A stretch of DNA of 64,000 bases from Ceriagrion tenellum (GCA_963169105.1 OY720636.1:118066188-118130187), one strand, 5' to 3'; counted from the first letter of the stretch, positions 23,657-37,652 are shown. Program-made: numbers and translations. The notes: a model not told the origin generated them from the letters alone.

Positions 23657-26600
23657 GCAAAGAGCATTCTTGAGATTAGCGAATTATTTTATTCATTAAG
23701 TATCTAACCGCTTGCAATCGCGATTTTACCATTTGCATCGTTGAATTCTAACATCTCACCAAAGCAGATATAATTCAGTCCACCAAAAACTGCCAAAGAA
23801 TAGTCACAAAGTGAATGTTGTTATTTGGTATACTGAGAGGTTAAATTTATATTTCGAGAAGCGTTTAAAATAATATGGGGATAGTCGGTACCAAGCACTA
23901 GCACTTTAATTTTTCATTGATGTGTGGATCAAATACACCAATAATATTACAGGAATAGTGTCTACAAGCCAGTGCTTTGAGGTGAACGTGGAAGTAAGCG
24001 GACGGATATCGTCACAGAATGAAAAATGGAAATAAAAAGTTAATCTAAATCACTAACTCCATCTTCCGTTGAAAAAGTGCAAAACCTTTTCTTTTATCCG
24101 CGCCTTACTTAGTGTGGAATTTTCGGCCCTCTCAAGTTTGCCCGCTAATCCAGTCTCAATACATTGCCCTTATTTTCCCCACGCCCCCGCAACTACTAGT
24201 TCGAAGCCATGAAAAATTTATTACCTACATTTCATCTGACCTTCTCGGTCCTCTGATACACCTTACCTATTTTACCCAGACTCTCAGAATTTCTATCACG
24301 TAAAAAATAGCCATTTAATGATTTTTTCAGAAAAGGTAAATTAGAACAGGTCGTTATAAAATACGAAACAGAAAAGAGGAACCAGGTGGATTGGGTAGAG
24401 CCTGGGACAACATTGATTTGAAATAATATTGGTAATTAATGAAAAACTAGAGTAAAATATCCCAAGAGGAGGGCCAAGGGATAACAGTATAAGACAAATA
24501 AAAAAGAGTGTACAAAATAATAACTAACGGTAAATTAAGGAACTAGTTTTGGACAGGAATGGATGAAAAGTTGCACTCAAATAATCTTATTTTTTAGTGA
24601 CTATTAAAAGAATGAAAAATAAATAGTCGATGATAAAAAATACCAGAGATATGTCGATGCGCTTTCACTTCAAGTTCTGTTTTCATTGTCGGCCAGTCTT
24701 ATTCGGCTCTGGACATTTGGGTAGCTCTGATACAGTGATGAAAGGCAAATTCCATTCTTGGGTTATTCATTTACCAGCCGTTGTTTTCTCCTCATTGCAG
24801 GAGGAAAAAATGCTTTACAAAGGGATACACGGCAATTGGGTGGTAGTTTATGAAACTCAGGCATATGCAGAGGGATTTTTGTGCCAAATGGTACTATGAA
24901 AAGACAGGTGATTTCATAAAAAATATAGACATGCGAAAAAATAACAAGATATAACGGGATATTGATGTGGTAGGGTTTTGAGTGGCTGCGAAAAATATTT
25001 TAGACGGTTGAATGCCTTTTTATAGTAGGTCTTCGGCTCATTTGCACCAAATAGTGCTGTAAATTGAACTGGATACAATTGTTTGAAAGCGAACCATGTA
25101 AATTATATTTTCATGTACGAATAATTAATCATATTTGATTATTTTATGAAAAATTGAAAGCTAAATAGATTGAGAAAAACAGTGCGTCGAATACTTATTT
25201 CATGTCTGATTCTTGGATCTAAAAGGCAATAACAGGAAAGTAAGTGGGTATAGGGTTTGGAGAGAACACAAATTGTGGATCTGGGATCTAAGAGTATAAA
25301 TTTCGAATGATTATTGAGAACTGTAAACGATAATATGCGCTCGTAGACTAGTGGAAATGGTTAAATGCTGCTTGTTTAAGAATTCACAGTAGAATACTTG
25401 CCTATACCAAAGAATATGAAGGCATTATATTTTGGTTGAGGGCAGTAAATTCCTCGGACAGAACTGCTAACTGATATTGGCATCAGGTAACATGTTCCAG
25501 GACTTCAAGTTAAACTGAATTTTTTACCTTCATTTTTGGTGCTGATTTGAGTGCTTAATTTTCGGTCGTTTTAAATAATCTTAGCAATACGACATTTCCA
25601 TTAACGAGCGTGACACTGTCTCAGAAATAAACGGACAAAAAATTCGTTGAAATGCATTCGTCTATGAATCATGTGGACGTTTTTGACTTGGACTGCAAAA
25701 TACTTGTCCCTTGGAATTTTATTGGGGATGATCAAGACCCTCTCTATCCAGAAATATGCACCAGCATCTCAACTTAAGGAATCAATTGTCGAGCCCAAGA
25801 TTTAGTACAAATACATTATCAGACTAATATAATTTTGAACAGATAATTTTTGGCATTATGGTGAGATTTGAAATTATTATTAACAATCTGTGCTACTAAG
25901 TAACATTTACTGATTTCACAAGATGCTATAAATCGGTGCCGCAAAACTAAATTCAAGAAGAAAAATTCATTCAATAGAACGACGTATTAGAGTAGGAAGC
26001 AATTCTCCCATTTTGGAGAAGAATTCCACCCACGTTTTACGATCCTAGATCAACAAAGTCAAAAAATGCATAGTTGGGTGTCCCAGATAAAGAGGACGCA
26101 CTACCTTAGATATTATCGATATCTTACCCTTGAATATTGTTTTGAAAGACTAAATATTATTCAAAATTATCAAAAAGCAAGAACGTGAGTCGAGTTACTG
26201 TGCCAAAGAGAATAATAAAGGAATTCAAATGTTCCTGTAATGCAAATTCTGAAGAAATCCAAATGAATTCTGCATTTTACACCCGTTGACAGAACTTTCC
26301 CAAATAATATGCCAAAAAATATTACAGAAGAGACAAAAGAGTAGTTCAACCTGCACTCTCTACCAGATGCGCGCCTATGACCTTCCTTGTTCCAGACGAT
26401 ATGGGATATTACACTAGAAAGCTGGCAATGATTAAAACGAATTATAGCACGCCATTCATTTGCTGCCGTTACCGCTAACTGTACATGCGTAGCGTCCTAA
26501 GTTCTTCTCTCAGCATTATTACTATCGATCTCTCTTTTAAGTAATGTAAAGTTTTAACTGATATATTACATCTCCAACTTTCCCAGCGAATGAGATGCAG

Positions 26601-27847
26601 CCGTTTCTCGTGTTTCCCTAGAGGTTCAAGGCTCTCTATGTATAGGCTAACGTCTCGACATCCAACTTATAGATTGTCATTCAACGGCTCTGATTACTAT
26701 TTTCAAGCTTGCCGTCGAATTGCTGCCGAACATAGAGACTTTTACCGCGTGAAAAACCAGAGAAGAGCTATCGTAACAATTTTTATAACAACTAGCCTGG
26801 GGAACTTACCGGAGATGACGCATTCTCATACTTGAAAATAATAACCCAGCATAAAATAATCTAGATAAATAATCCAGCATAAAATCCAGACTATCGTAAA
26901 CATAATAGCATAAAGTTTAAGTTTTCCGAATTTTAAATTTTATAAATTTAATATATTAATATTAACAGAAAAGCAATTTAATATTTTTGAAAATTTTATT
27001 ATATTCCACAGGAAGTTACGAAAAGGACAGGCGATGATATTTCCCCATAGTTTATAATATCCTACAATGCGCATAAGACACAAAAAAATAACATATTAAT
27101 TTGGAGAAATGCGTAATGATTCTAAAATTAATAGAATGGCCAAGGTCGACTTAGAATTTGACAATACTAATAAAACATAGTGGAAATAACCTGAACTTAT
27201 GTACATTCATGGTATCCAGAATCCCCGTGTTCAATTGTATTACGTTCTAGATGCCACTCTGGCCTAATTTTTTTTGCTGCAGCATTTTTCCAAGTTCTAG
27301 GTGAAATAAAAGCGAGGAATGTCCTTCCACAACTGTCTCAACACGTCCGCCTTTGTGCCTCCTGCGAGAAGAGGCAAGTTAAACAGATGGATCCGTTTCC
27401 TTCTGCCCCTTCCTGCCCGATACTTCCGTTCATGATGGCGTCATCCATTAAACCCGGAGCCTGAAAGTGGGAGATTCGAGCAGCCGGTGGAGCGGTAGCT
27501 CAGGAATTCCGGGTGTGAGGGATTAATCCAACCCACATTAGGGGTGCGGTAGGAATTCTAGACGTGGAGACCCGCTTCAATAATTGGGAAGAGGAAAAAA
27601 GGAAAGCGGATGTGCGCTTTAATTGCATAATTAGACGCTCTAACTTTGGGAAGGGAAATGTGCTTGAGGGTATCGAAGAGCTGAGAGAGCAAGAAAACTT
27701 ATTATGGAGAAAACCAACCCATTATAAAGGGAAAAATATTGATTGGTATTTAGAGGAACTGAGATTCATATATAACAGGAATTAAATGTATATCATCACA
27801 TGTATGATTACAGTTTTAACTGATAACAAGCTATAACTTACCTCTTA
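23657..27847. other. Long stretch with no supported gene
   Basis: AT-rich, with short frames only. An 89-codon frame at 24,630-24,899 contains a good splice-acceptor-like string (TCCTCATTGCAG, about 24,789-24,800) but no recognisable protein. A degenerate tRNA-like box pair near 27,490-27,530 was not strong enough to call. Confidence 0.5.
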
Positions 27848-28031
27848 TTAACACTAGAACGCCCAGGCGGGTCATTTTGACCCAAACGTGATTATAAATT
27901 AATTTTTTTAAATTCATTTTCAATGAGAGCAGGATTTGCTCCCGTGACTTTTATTCATTTTAACATGCCTTTATGTCCAAAAATTTTCACCTTCCTGGAG
28001 TAATCCGTACATTAGTTTTTTTAGAATTTAC

Positions 28032-28061
28032 CTAGAACGCCCATACGGATCATTTTGACCC
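28032..28061 (+). repeat. Internal direct copy of the piggyBac-like terminus
   Basis: CTAGAACGCCCATACGGATC followed by ATTTTGACCC is about 90 percent like the terminal 27,854-27,883 sequence, offset by 178 bp. Subterminal repeats of the end sequence are common in piggyBac-type elements. Confidence 0.75.
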
Positions 28062-28518
28062 AGATATGTATTTGCACTTTGTATCATCACCAAAACTTCT
28101 TTTTTATTAGTGTTTATTAGTTATTCTGCTGCACATTTTGTCCGTCCCACTTTGTCCTATCTTCCTTATTCGGTTACCCTCCATGCCTGGATCACTTTTC
28201 AAAAATATTCTCATATTCCTTTCTTCAACTTCGTATCCCCACCCTTCTCGTCCGGTCGATTCATCGCATATTTAGTAGTTAATTTGTTGGCAATGCATAG
28301 TGTACCCTATCACTATTTTAGAGTGCAGAGAATACAATATTGCTCCTTACTGACGTATGGACTATGCTCACTTTGTTGCCACCAGCTGTACTTTTTCTAT
28401 CCGAATGACAAGTGGATAATACAAATTCAGTCTTCCTCTTTGTTCCACTGAGTGAAGTTATTAGCTAAAATTTTGAGTTTTATGGTGATACTGGTTTTGA
28501 AGTTCTCTGTATTCAAGT

Positions 28519-29090
28519 ATGTCTCTGAGTCGCTCATTACCATCTGTTGAAATTCGTGCGGTGCTGCAAATGATTCAGGGAGATGAGTCGGATGGTGAAG
28601 AGTTTTTATTTCACAGCTCCAATGATGATCAGAAATTTGAAACTTGCTGAGAATCAACCGATTCTTCAGAAAATTACGATGAATGCGGTCAAGAAACAAG
28701 AAAGAGTGCATCTAAACATGAGCTAAATATTTGGCAAAAAAAGTTATATTATTTTGATTAGTGCATTTATATTTTTCACAACTTTGTTGTAATAGGTATG
28801 TTTAATTTCGGTAGGACAAAAACTTTGTCATAAAACAGTCCTACATCTTGTATGTAGAGGAGGAGGACGACACGGTCAAGGATAACCGTATAAATAGTCA
28901 AAGAATTTCAGACTGTAGTATGCGTCTCATGCTGCCTTTTCTTCGCCAATGCAGAAATATGAACACAGACAACTTCTTAGCATCTCTCAAATTTGGCTCA
29001 ATCTCTCAAGGAAAAATCCACTATTTTAGTTGGAGCTGTGAATCGCTCTAGAAGAGAAGTACCGATCTCTCAAAAAAATGCATGGAAAAC
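28519..29090 (+). pseudogene. Broken piggyBac-like transposase
   Basis: An ATG at 28,519 opens an acidic N-terminus (LQMIQGDESDGEEFLF, then later STDSSENYDE), typical of piggyBac-derived transposases and interrupted by a stop. After about 200 bp of unrecognised sequence the plus strand gives MNTDNFLASLKF (the DNFF.S conserved block) and, after a frameshift, LVGAVNRSRREVP (the usual GT.R.NR...P block) near 29,027-29,065. The central catalytic Asp region between these landmarks is missing, so there is an internal deletion. Family assignment is reasonably firm because the order of blocks and the TTAA/terminal sequence agree. Confidence 0.72.
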
Positions 29091-30969
29091 TATTCCATAA
29101 GAGTACTGAAATCTTACTATGTTACATTAACGATTTAGCAAGGAAATTGTGGGGAACATGTCCTAGTAATGAGTTCTCTTCACTCCAGTGTATATAGGAA
29201 ATAAAGGAAATAAAATAAAAGTAAATCCTAGATGAAATCTATATCTTTTTATCTAGGACGCAAAAAATTGGTCGGTAACACAGAGAAAAGCATGGTGACG
29301 GACGGTGATTCTATTTTTTAATCTAAACAGCAACTTAATTTTTCAACACTTTAAAATGGATGATTTAGAATCACGTGGTAAATGACGGAAAAGAGGCTAG
29401 AGGAAAGAAATCAATTCAGGAACCCAATCTTAATGAGAAAATATTGATAGATTTGAAGAATTGATTTGTGTTGAAATAATTGTGTTAAAAAAGAAAATGA
29501 ATAACAAGAAAATATACTGTGTATATTTTAGGAAGGAAAATAGTGGCAGTATGGACAACAAATTGATTGATATGTGAGGATGGATAAAGAGGGTTTCCGC
29601 ACTCAGTGTAAAAAGGAGAAATTACCAACAGAAACCTGAGACATCTTATAAAATAATAAGCATCTAAGAGATAGAAACCTCAGGTATAGCATACTACACT
29701 TTGTAATTATGTGATATAAAAATACCTATGATTTTCGTGTGGTTGAAAGTTAAATACCTATTAGAAGAAATGGAAATAATGAGATCCAAAGTGAATAAAT
29801 AATCGCAAGTGGTCTTGGAAGCCTATCAAAGGAAACGCAACAGTTCAGATATGAGAGGAAAGGGAATTAAAGTTATTCCAAGCCACTTATATCCCCATTA
29901 ATAAGGTATTAGATACACAAATTCCATGCAGATTCGTCGGGATATCCGGGTTTAAAGTATCCGGGTTTAAATCGAACCAACCAGACCCAACTAAAAGGAA
30001 ATATATGTATAGGGATATTAACTGAGGAGAAAAAGATAAATGAATCTGAGAACTGAGTTCCGATTGACCATGCCCTAAAGTCTGGCACTAGGAAAATAGT
30101 GATGTCTAACATTATAGAAATATTACTGAAGAAAATAGAAAATACAATGAAGTACAAATGCAATATGATAAATCATGTACCAGGCAGTTAACATAAAAGG
30201 GCAGGGTGAATATAGAACATGTAGTGAATATAAATATTTTTATTAATGAACGCAAGAGACATTGAAGTTCAGATGTCGCCTTCAATAAAATAATTTCCCA
30301 ACTTTTCAACTGCGAAATTAATATGCAATAAAATAGCTGGATGCATGTAATATATTTTCCATTTATTTCACCAGACCACAAGTCCTTTACCTTGTTTTTT
30401 CCCCTTTTTTTGTAATATTCCATCAGTTGTTCCTTGTTTTAATTTTTCTAATCGTTTATAATGGTTTTCGCTAATGGTTTATCAATGCGAAAGTGATTGA
30501 AATGTCGATTATCGAATTGGTTTATAGTGACTTGAAATCTCAGACTAGAAGAGAAAGCGGGCCGAGCGGGCCGCTTCTCATGTCGATCCCGCTAGCCCGT
30601 TGCGTTTACCATACGAAACTAAACCGACAAAATTGATCTGAGTTAGATTGACAAACGTAGTGCATATCTTCCTGGTTAGATAGATAATGGAAAATTGCTA
30701 TGAATATAATGCCGATGTGCACTAATTGTTGGTAGATTCATGAAAGCGCACGACAGTGTTAAAAGAAACAAGATGTACCAAACTTTGATGAACTTGAAGA
30801 ACAGAATCAGACCCGCACCATAAAAGGATGACCCGTTATTGCATAAAATTTTATATACATTAGGTAATATTTTCCTAATTTTAATGGAGATATCAATCAA
30901 TCAATGGTGTCAATCCTACATAATAACGTGTTCTGTTAGTATTCTGAACGGTATTTAGTGGTGTAGGAG
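29091..30969. other. No supported gene
   Basis: AT-rich, with frames up to 103 codons of hydrophobic low-complexity type (30,112-30,423 minus). A small direct repeat TATCCGGGTTTAAA occurs near 29,942-29,970. Confidence 0.55.
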
Positions 30970-31278
30970 TTAATGATATCTGCCCAAGTAGGTCAGATAA
31001 TGATGAAATAAATAATGCATAAGATGACTCGAGGAAACCGCAGTTTTCGCAAAATTAATATCATCACCAGAAGATATCTTGATGGACTCATCATTTCCCA
31101 AATTAGCAAACCTCATATACCACCATTTGTCACCTTTTCCACTACATTTTACTGATCTACTGTTTTCAGAATCACTATTTTTGCAACTACCACAATGTGC
31201 GTTTCGTTTATTACCCGCCATCTTGAATCTACATTTTTGTGTCATAACTCGTTTAAATGTCCATATTCTCTCCAACAC
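30970..31278 (-). pseudogene. Degenerate PHD-type zinc finger, possibly LINE ORF1
   Basis: The 102-codon minus-strand frame contains CGSC, then SVKCS, then DKWWYMRFANL and KISSGDDINF. This follows the spacing of the PHD-type fingers found at the start of ORF1 in some CR1-group LINEs: CxxC, V.C..C, (W)W(H)..C..L, then W.C..C. Several metal ligands are lost: the expected His and Cys after WW are Tyr and Arg, and the last Cys pair is absent. No linked LINE ORF2 is nearby. A diverged host PHD exon is an alternative. Confidence is moderate to low. Confidence 0.4.
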
Positions 31279-34200
31279 CTTTAGGCCTCGGTGAAGTTAC
31301 AATTTTAACCAAAGGACCGAAAATGAAGTTACCGAGTTATTTACTTAATGTGCACCCTTAACCTATTCGTCTAGATTGCAACTATGTAAGAGCAAATTTA
31401 GTGTGTGCCTTGTATAGATGATCTCATGATAATGCTTTAAAAGATTATCTATCAATCAACCCATAAGTTGACTAATTTTAGCGAACTGACGCTTCATAAT
31501 CGCCAAATATGGATAGGTTTACTACGATTTTGAAGTGGAAAAAGTAAAAGAGATAACATAAAATATTCATTCATTGACTATATCTACTGATTTTCAGAGG
31601 ACCCTAAATTGAAGAGACATTAAGATAACTTATACTGGTATGAGTTTTTCATTCATATTGTGAATAAATAACTTGTTTTTCTTTCTTCACCTTTTTATGA
31701 AAATTAAAATAACTGGATGGTTTGATAGTATTCATAAAAGGAATTATTTTCACATAAACAACCCTAGCACAATACTTGGAAATCCATTGTTTTGGAAGAA
31801 TCAAAATGGAATTTTCAAAATAATTGCTTGAGTAGCATTACTGCTCAGCATTTCTACGGTGGCTTGAACAAATAAAATAATTATAAGTTTACATTTTTAA
31901 ATACGATTCAAACCTAGCCCTTTGTTATTCTTGGCGTACTGTAGATAAATACGGCTTTTTCCCTAATTTAATCGCTCTAGTTTATTCGTTCTTCTTATCA
32001 TTACCAAACGATTAGGAAATTAAGAGACGTACTTTCTGACAAAATTGCGGAACATTACGTTTTTTATACCTTAACTACACAAACGATTATCATCATTGCA
32101 AGAAAAACGTTTGAATGATTTCACACAATGCTAAAGAGAAGGTGTACTCAACAAATTACGAGATTCAAATTCATTCATTTAAAATGTATCTTGAGATGCT
32201 AAGTTTCACGAATAAGAGGCTTAGATTTAGTATGGTACAGTTATAATCTACGAAATACCTTCAGCCTGCATCTACCAAGGTGCCAAAAATTTTAATCGCC
32301 ACATTACAATTGTGACGATTAAATTGGTAGGAAAGAGAAAAGAGCTGAGAGATTCCATAGGGTCAGAGAGGGGAGACGGAGAAGTAGTGTACTCAAGAGT
32401 CTTCACCGTGGCGCTTCTATCTAGCGGGCTATTGAAAGCGACTATCCAATTCAGGCAAACGAAATATTTATTTCTCCCTTCCTTCCTCATCGTTTCCAGG
32501 GACTTCTCAAGTCCACTGCTTTCCCCACTTCAACCTCTTTCGATCTCTCCAGCTTCCTCTAGCCTACTTCACCACTCTTCAGTCTTCCCTCTCCAGGGTA
32601 TTGTCTCCTTCCTCATCCCTTATGTCGTGAGGGGGAAAGTATCCGCGCCTGGAATTCTACTGCAGGCTTCGTAAACCACCGATCAGAATTACCAACCTCG
32701 AGTGGCGTGAAAATTGAGGTGACTTGAGCTTGCAACAGCTCCCGTAGCCTGAATTTTCTCACATTGGACATATTAGCATTCGCTTGGCTGCCTGATATTA
32801 CGCTGCACTTACCATCAAGAGCTTCCCATGAAAAGAGTAATTTGGATGGGTATAGTAGTAGCAAACTCAATGGACCCCCCCCCAATGCGTTGTACTTACT
32901 CACCTTTGGATTTTCACTCAAATTTTAAGAAAACAATCACATTTTCTACTACGAAAAACTAATTTTCACAAATTATTATTCAAAAAAACTTTTCGCTTAT
33001 TACAAAACCCATTTTGGAAGAGTAAAAGGGAGCAAAAATAAGATCTCAATCAAGTTAAAATACGGTCTTTAAGCACATTCATTACTTTTAATAAAGCACA
33101 ACTAGTAGTAATGCGTTAAAAATAAGTCAAAACCCTAGTCACACAAACGTTCCCAACCCACAAATCTTCGGACATATTTGTTCACGATCCATTATTTCGA
33201 AACGTGCTTGATAACTGCTTATAGTAATTGGTATTGCATGCTGTTCTATAGCAAATTTTGACAATTCATAAAAAAGTAAAAACTATTAAACACGAGAAGA
33301 TGAAAATGGGGTTTAGATAGTTGGTTCTAAACAAATACTACACACTTATCTAATTCATTCAGTCGAAACACACGAAACTTGATCCAGTGAAAGTCCAGAG
33401 TACACGCCTGCATGATAGATTTCCAATATCGTGTAATACTGAATCAGCATGCTAACTGACAAGAATGATCCCTTTCGTACTGACCTAACTACTTTATTTC
33501 ATCTTTGACACGGTACTAGTATGCTATTAGCCTTCCGGTACGGCCTAGTAGCCATTTACCAACCACAATATTTGTCGCCATGCATTCTTTATTTTCTGAG
33601 AACAGCGCTGACACATGAATGTGAGGTAATTTTGGTGGTTATAACAACAATTAATCGACGAAACTTCACGGCAATTTATTTGGTCGCCGGCTGTGATTGA
33701 TAGTATTAATGAATATAAAAGCAAGTAGTAGTGTTTATGCGACGTAACGTCACCATTTCACCACAAACTGATAAGAACTGATAAGGACAATAAAATTGCT
33801 AGAAATAGAAAAAACGTCGATAATATAAGACCTGGAATAACACGAGGTAATGTCCGAACCAAAATAAATTCATCTAGGATGGATTCCGGAATTGAAAACC
33901 AAAATCTTCAAGTATACGTATTCGGGAAAAGTGGACGTTCAGTAGATCAGATATATAAAACACATTTTATGATTCCTTTTGGCATGCTGAGGAGCATTTA
34001 CAAAGTTTCTATATGGGCTTGTTTATTTATCGTTTTTATGGTATTACGATAAACGTCTATCCCTCAGATAAGATCCAAACACTTATAGCTGAATTACCAC
34101 TCTAAATCCTATTATTAACATTTGTATCACCCATTTACTCAATGCAAGCTAAATTTTAGACAAAAACCCTTTCATACTAATTCCCTTGAATTGATTGAAA

Positions 34201-36728
34201 AATATTAATAACAAAGGTTTAGTATCTTCATATCTCCTTCAACCAATACTTCACCGACGCCTACGTTGTCTGCATCCCAATATCTCCAATACTCAATACC
34301 ACCAAACAACTCCCAGAAAAATGAAGACAAAAATTCGCGTGGTGTACCAGGTATACAATGGACTGGATGACTTAATTGTGAAGTCCAACGGTAGTGGTCT
34401 GTAATTACCTCTTGATAAATTCCTTCCCTTATCTCCCCCCTGCAGCATTTCTATGGGTCCGCGTTGGCCTTACCTTCTTCGTATGTATTCCCTAGGCCAG
34501 GTTCTTCGACGTCTTCCAAATAATATCTGCTATTTCCGCTATCTTACAACAGCATTAGCGGGAAAAAGTCGTCTTCTATCGGGAAAATTTTCCATTTTTA
34601 AATTTCCAAAATGATCAACCATCCCATCCTCTCGCAAACAGCTCAATGATTGTGTGATATCTCTACGACGTATTCAATCACGATATATTTTGTCCTCAAT
34701 ATCTAGCGGCCAGCATTCTAGGGTTTTACCTGGATCAAGTATCGTTCGATACGGGGTTTTCCCGCCAAAAGTCTTGCTAAATCTCGTGGAGCTTGAGAAT
34801 GCCGAGCCGGGCTGCTATCTAAACAAGGAGTCGATTCTGAAAACGTCGCAATAATTATCGCAGGAAAAGGCATTCGGTCATCGCTCGGTTACATAAATAT
34901 ATCACATCCCTTTTACCACCACTAATATTTCCATGCAATAATTGTCTCATAAGAATGTAATAAGATGACAATATAATTCTGCGTCTAAAAAACTATGGGA
35001 AAGCACTTTAGTTTTTTAGATACGGTAATATAAGAACGTTCAAGACTACACCATGGCTACCTCATTGGATGTGATACATTGAGCTATTTATCTAGGATAT
35101 AGGAAATCTATTTTGTTAACTTTTAAATTATAATATTTAGTGTTATTCTTTCCCTCTGTCTCATCCGCTACCCTCTCCCATGCTGCTCGACCACTTTTGA
35201 TTTCACGAACAGAGATCTCCTGTTCTCTCCTCCTCTCTTTTTCTACTGACTCCCGCGTATTACCGACCTAATCTTACCCGGGTGCTCTTCCCTCGTGCCA
35301 TGCAACACGAAGGTGGAGGGGCCAGGAAATATTCTTATCTCTCATACCATACACCCCTTCAAAGTCTCTCCTTTCCATCCTCTCTCATCTTCCTCTAACA
35401 ACTCCATACATATGCAATCTCCTCAATATCCAACTTACAGCATTTCTATCTGCATATATCTATCGATCCTCTCTATCCCGTTCTATAAAGCTACAAGGAA
35501 TAGCTGCTCTTATTTTGCGTAAAGAAAAGTAAAATATTGAAGTATTAACTTCGTACACTTCTTTTTCCTCTTTTTGGGTTTGTGTGCTTCTTAAATTTCA
35601 ACTCCCTTTTTTCTCGCTCTCGCTCAGGGGAGCAACAGATGCCGCGATGACAGAACCTGGCTATTTTAATCATTCACGCTTCATGTGAGTGGAAAATTTT
35701 CAAGTAACTAAATTTATAAGCCTCCCAAGACCCCAATAGTAATTCAAATCACTCCACAATTGCAGTAGCTGGTAGATATTGGAAGGGTAGAAATGTTTTT
35801 GGAATGAATTAAAATTATTGTTATTATTAATTTTGATGCAAGTATTAGGTGTAATCTCTAAAACGCATTATTTGAATTAGGAAAACAAAGAGCGCTTCCC
35901 ATTCAAAGAACGCGAAATGTTTACGTTCTCGTGAAAAACTTGACACAGCTGCTTTTAATAATATATTTTCCCTACCTTTCCTTTCATTTTAAGAAGCAAT
36001 GTTTCAAACGTCTGATTAAACAAGACAGAAGAACGATACGTATTGCATTCAAGTGGGAAACATACAACACTTCCATAAATTTAATTCGAGATTCCACGAT
36101 ACTCCCTCAATGAGCCTTCTTCCAGATGTATATTGTAGCTGGAATGAAGATATCAAAGAACACATGCCCCTAATTTGACCATCTTACTACCTTCTATTGT
36201 AAGAAGTTGGAACAGAAAATGATATGATGTTTACATAAAATTTTTATATTGTCCAAATCTTATGTTATAAATGAGATTTATATTTTATGAAAATATTTAT
36301 GTAAATATATTCAACTTTGCCAAAAAACAACGATTTTTGATAAAATAACTATCTGGATAATTAATTTATGAAGCGACAATAAAATATTAAAGCTTTGTCT
36401 GGCTTTGATGAATAGCATAGCAATACAAAATACGGTGGTTTCAATATTGACGTTATAATTTCTTAATCAATTGAAAGGCTCAGCTATGAATCCAAGCATT
36501 TAAATATTTTGAGTTTAGAAGTTTAACGAGCTCCATTTATTTGAATTCCACTCATGAGAGACAATATTCTATGAAATATTATAACTAGTTAGGTTCTAGG
36601 GTTTCCTCTGCTTCCAAATAGTATCTCGATACCTCTGTAGGTATAAGACCTTGGTTGAAACCTAAGATTGGCCAAACATTAATACATTGTAGGTAAGATC
36701 GTCAATTTTTAAAATTGCTTATTCTTGC
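31279..36728. other. Long stretch with no supported gene
   Basis: Several frames of 60-120 codons (for example 32,312-32,674 plus and 32,613-32,921 minus) lack recognisable motifs. A short inverted repeat (TCTAAAAAACT and complement, 34,984-34,994 and 35,010-35,020) is the only structure noted. Confidence 0.5.
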
Positions 36729-36776
36729 ATGTTTTGTAGTGATGGTGGTTTCCGGCGATACTTTATGGAATTTGCT

Positions 36777-36872
36777 AAACATTTTGAATGAATAGAGTTA
36801 ACTTTGTCTTTCCACAATGTTCATTGTGGAAAAACTTTTAAGGAAAGTTTACTCTATTCATTCAAAATGTTT
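36777..36872. repeat. 96-bp foldback flanked by a 13-bp direct repeat
   Basis: Outer arms AAACATTTTGAATGAATAGA.. (36,777-36,798) and their complement (36,851-36,872) are perfect over 22 bp. A second perfect 9-bp stem with a TT loop sits at the centre (TCCACAATG, 36,811-36,819, and complement 36,822-36,830). The intervening arms are imperfect. ATGTTTTGTAGTG occurs on both sides (36,729-36,741 and 36,868-36,880). Confidence 0.82.
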
Positions 36873-36880
36873 TGTAGTGC

Positions 36881-37652
36881 TTAAATAAAAAAAATTCATT
36901 TCGAACGAATGTTTCTAGAGACATTAACAATTATTCAATGATATTGATAGTCTTATAGTTTTTAAAGAAAAGTAATGATTAATCGAATTAAATGTGACCC
37001 TCTGTCGAGCAAGAGTGACTTCATCATCCATATTGCTTTAACAAACACATAATATTCCCTCAAACTTGAGAGGGAAGCTCATGTTCTGAGCTATTTAGGA
37101 AAACTGGTAAAGGATTATGCAGATATACGTAAGTACTTATGGGAAAGAAATAGGATTATTCGTTCTAAAAACTTTTCCTGAATGTAAAATTTTTAAGAGA
37201 ACCTCAAAACTTGATCACAATTACGTGAAAAATATTCCTATCGCTGTTTCTTTTTTTCCTTATTGATCATTGTCAATGTTGGTCATGACTATTATTATAC
37301 CTAATTCGAACAAAGCAACTGGCAAAGCATTCAAGACCACAATAGAAGGAAAGAAGACGATACCTTATTTTTCCATAAAATTCAAATTTGAACACTGATC
37401 AATGTGCGGACACCATAGCTGAGTTCTCGTGACAAAAAAACCAGTTTAGTTTGGAAGAGGGAGAAAGTATGAATGTAAGGATTTATAAGTTATAATACCG
37501 TTGCCATCCATACAGTAGATTTCGGGAAACTGTGGAAATCACTGCTCCTCGGCTCACAATTTTAAGAGAGGCCTTTAGGAATGACTACGGAGGAGTGTTG
37601 AGTAAGAGGATTTACGGCCGCCAACTTATTATTTTCCCATGATACAATGAAA
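36881..37652. other. No supported gene
   Basis: AT-rich spacer between the foldback and SINE copy 2. Confidence 0.55.

Larger units (their letters stand above)
27852..29090 (+). mobile_element. piggyBac-like element remnant (5' part)
   Basis: Starts directly after a TTAA (27,848-27,851), the target of piggyBac elements, with CACTAGAACGCCCAGGCGGG. The terminal 30 bp recur as a diverged direct copy at 28,032-28,061; both end in CATTTTGACCC, which gives a subterminal repeat. Transposase pieces follow at 28,519-29,085. The opposite end (a matching inverted terminus and TTAA) was not found, so the 3' part is deleted or too decayed. The right limit given is only the last recognisable coding piece. 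Confidence 0.7.

Noticed and set aside
24630..24899. Possible exon with a good splice-acceptor-like string
   Set aside because: No recognisable protein, no matching donor and no neighbouring exon, so the signal alone is not enough.
27490..27530. tRNA-like A and B boxes
   Set aside because: B-box-like GGATTAATCC departs too far from GGTTCGANTCC, and the A box has mismatches.
32613..32921. 102-codon minus-strand frame
   Set aside because: It looked like ordinary globular protein at first, but no motif or family could be named and it overlaps a longer opposite-strand frame.
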